Source: Desulfobacterales bacterium
GTDB lineage: Bacteria; Desulfobacterota; Desulfobacteria; Desulfobacterales; UBA5852
NCBI GenBank assembly: GCA_016735415.1
Contig: JAERRP010000800.1
Location: 1-5,528 of the forward strand
Reading direction: 5' to 3'
Length of the DNA: 5,528 nt
In this document: positions 5,109-5,528 of the stretch, piece by piece
Numbering within the stretch: position 1 is the stretch's first letter
Layout: every line of letters starts with the position of its first letter
Program-made: the position numbers and the translations under genes
The notes under the pieces: model-generated
Seen by the model: the letters and a program-made list of their open reading frames with translations, nothing else
What the model was told of the DNA's origin: nothing
Databases searched by the model: none

Positions 5109-5441
5109 GTGCCCAGACCCAAAAAACCGAGATTTGTATCCGGATATCCGACCCTTACCGCATTTGTTCCCCAGGGCGTTCCTGTCACCGGCGAGGTCTG
5201 TTTATCGGTGGAGGAACTTGAAGCGATCCGGCTGAGTGATTTCGAACATCTTGATCAGGAAGCGGCGGCAAATCTCATGCAGGTTTCCCGACAGACTTAC
5301 GGTAGGATTCTGTCCAGAGCCCGCAGCATCGTGGGGGAGGCCCTGGTTACCGGAAAGGCCCTGCGGATCGAAGGGGGAACCTTTGAAATGCGTGGCCGGG
5401 GCAGACGCCGACGGAGAAGATTCAACCCGAGAAATCGATAA
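5109..5441 (+). CDS. DUF134-family DNA-binding protein with arginine-rich tail
   Basis: A 110-residue small regulator of the DUF134 family, whose helix-turn-helix resembles sigma70 region 4. The characteristic opening M-P-R-P-K-K is present, followed by L-S-V-E-E-L-E-A-I-R-L-S-D (32-44), D-Q-E-A-A-A-N-L-M-Q-V-S-R-Q-T-Y-G-R-I-L (49-68) forming the helix-turn-helix, and G-K-A-L-R-I-E-G-G (82-90). The start is GTG at 5109, 5 nt after AAGGAG. As I recall, many relatives have cysteines near the N-terminus (R-K-C-R-x-V-C); here these positions are Pro7 and Ser11, and the only cysteine is Cys31. The C-terminus is strongly basic (R-G-R-G followed by six arginines, 95-104), which may add nonspecific DNA or RNA contacts. 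Such genes often precede Mrp/NBP35 or NifX/NafY-like Fe-S and metal-cofactor genes in sulfate reducers. Autoregulation through the twin operators is inferred. Confidence 0.88.
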   Translation: MPRPKKPRFVSGYPTLTAFVPQGVPVTGEVCLSVEELEAIRLSDFEHLDQEAAANLMQVSRQTYGRILSRARSIVGEALVTGKALRIEGGTFEMRGRGRRRRRRFNPRNR

Positions 5442-5470
5442 CCTATTCCGATTTAAAGGAGGTGAAGATC

Positions 5471-5528
5471 ATGCCACAGGGAGATGGAACAGGCCCGGAT
5501 GAAAAGGGCCGTGGAACCGGAAGAGGCC
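5471..5528 (+). CDS. DUF5320-like glycine-rich protein, 5' fragment cut by the window edge
   Basis: An ORF of 19 complete codons runs off the right edge. It begins M-P-Q-G-D-G-T-G-P, and further on has G-T-G-R-G, matching the conserved opening I recall for DUF5320-like proteins (M-P-x-G-D-x-T-G-P ... T-G-R-G). These are small proteins of unknown function found beside DUF134 and Mrp/NifX-like genes in anaerobes. A near-perfect AAAGGAGGTGA lies just before the ATG, and the gene starts 29 nt after the DUF134 stop, so the two are probably cotranscribed. The D-E-K-G-R segment replaces the methionine/glycine-rich part usual in relatives. Function cannot be given from this fragment. Confidence 0.68.
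   Translation, partial: MPQGDGTGPDEKGRGTGRG

Noticed and set aside
5432..5454. AAATCG/CGATTT inverted repeat around the DUF134 stop as a terminator
   Set aside because: It has only six AT-rich pairs with an 11-nt loop and no U-tract, and the next gene's Shine-Dalgarno sequence follows at once, so readthrough is expected.

Overview
The window looks like a nitrosative/oxidative-stress and Fe-S locus from an anaerobic sulfate-reducing type bacterium (Desulfobacterota, the former Deltaproteobacteria; my inference). The grounds are a class I hybrid cluster protein, an Hcp-linked dicluster ferredoxin, a cysteine-free Crp/Fnr regulator of the HcpR/DNR type, a short NifU-type scaffold protein, and a DUF134 regulator followed by the start of a glycine-rich 'MP-GDGTGP' (DUF5320-like) protein. 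Base composition is mixed, about half G+C by eye, with AT-rich promoter regions. I see no mobile elements, tRNA, rRNA or CRISPR.

Layout. On the minus strand, from right to left: an HcpR-like regulator (2089-1364) is translationally coupled through a TTGA overlap to a DUF89 protein (1367-516). This pair ends at a strong hairpin terminator (493-523), followed by a separate NifU-like scaffold gene (372-13). On the plus strand, diverging from the regulator: a DUF2249 plus carboxymuconolactone-decarboxylase-like fusion protein (2212-2925), then hcp (2946-4583), then a small ferredoxin (4668-4883). A 10-bp-stem hairpin lies between hcp and the ferredoxin gene. Further right is an independent unit: a DUF134 regulator (GTG start, 5109-5441) and the first 19 codons of a DUF5320-like protein (5471 to the window edge). 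Its near-consensus sigma70 promoter lies between two matching palindromic operators. No gene-free stretch exceeds 300 bases.

How it may work together. The divergent intergenic region holds a 16-bp FNR-type palindrome (CTTGATA-CA-TATCAAG). It is placed so that the regulator could activate the DUF2249-hcp-ferredoxin operon as a class II activator and perhaps control its own gene. The regulator's recognition helix carries the E-x-x-S-R pattern that reads TTGAT half-sites in FNR. Hcp reduces NO (and hydroxylamine in vitro), and the ferredoxin is the obvious electron donor. The DUF2249/CMD fusion is the first gene of the operon and has no assigned function, so it is the best candidate for an undescribed component.

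Points most worth a second look: the cysteine-less CMD domain fused to DUF2249 in the hcp operon; a Leu replacing the second cluster-I cysteine of the ferredoxin; a stop codon in the NifU-like gene that falls inside the expected C-terminal His-Cys motif; and the twin operators about five helical turns apart around the DUF134 promoter. Family assignments are from recognised motifs, with no database search.
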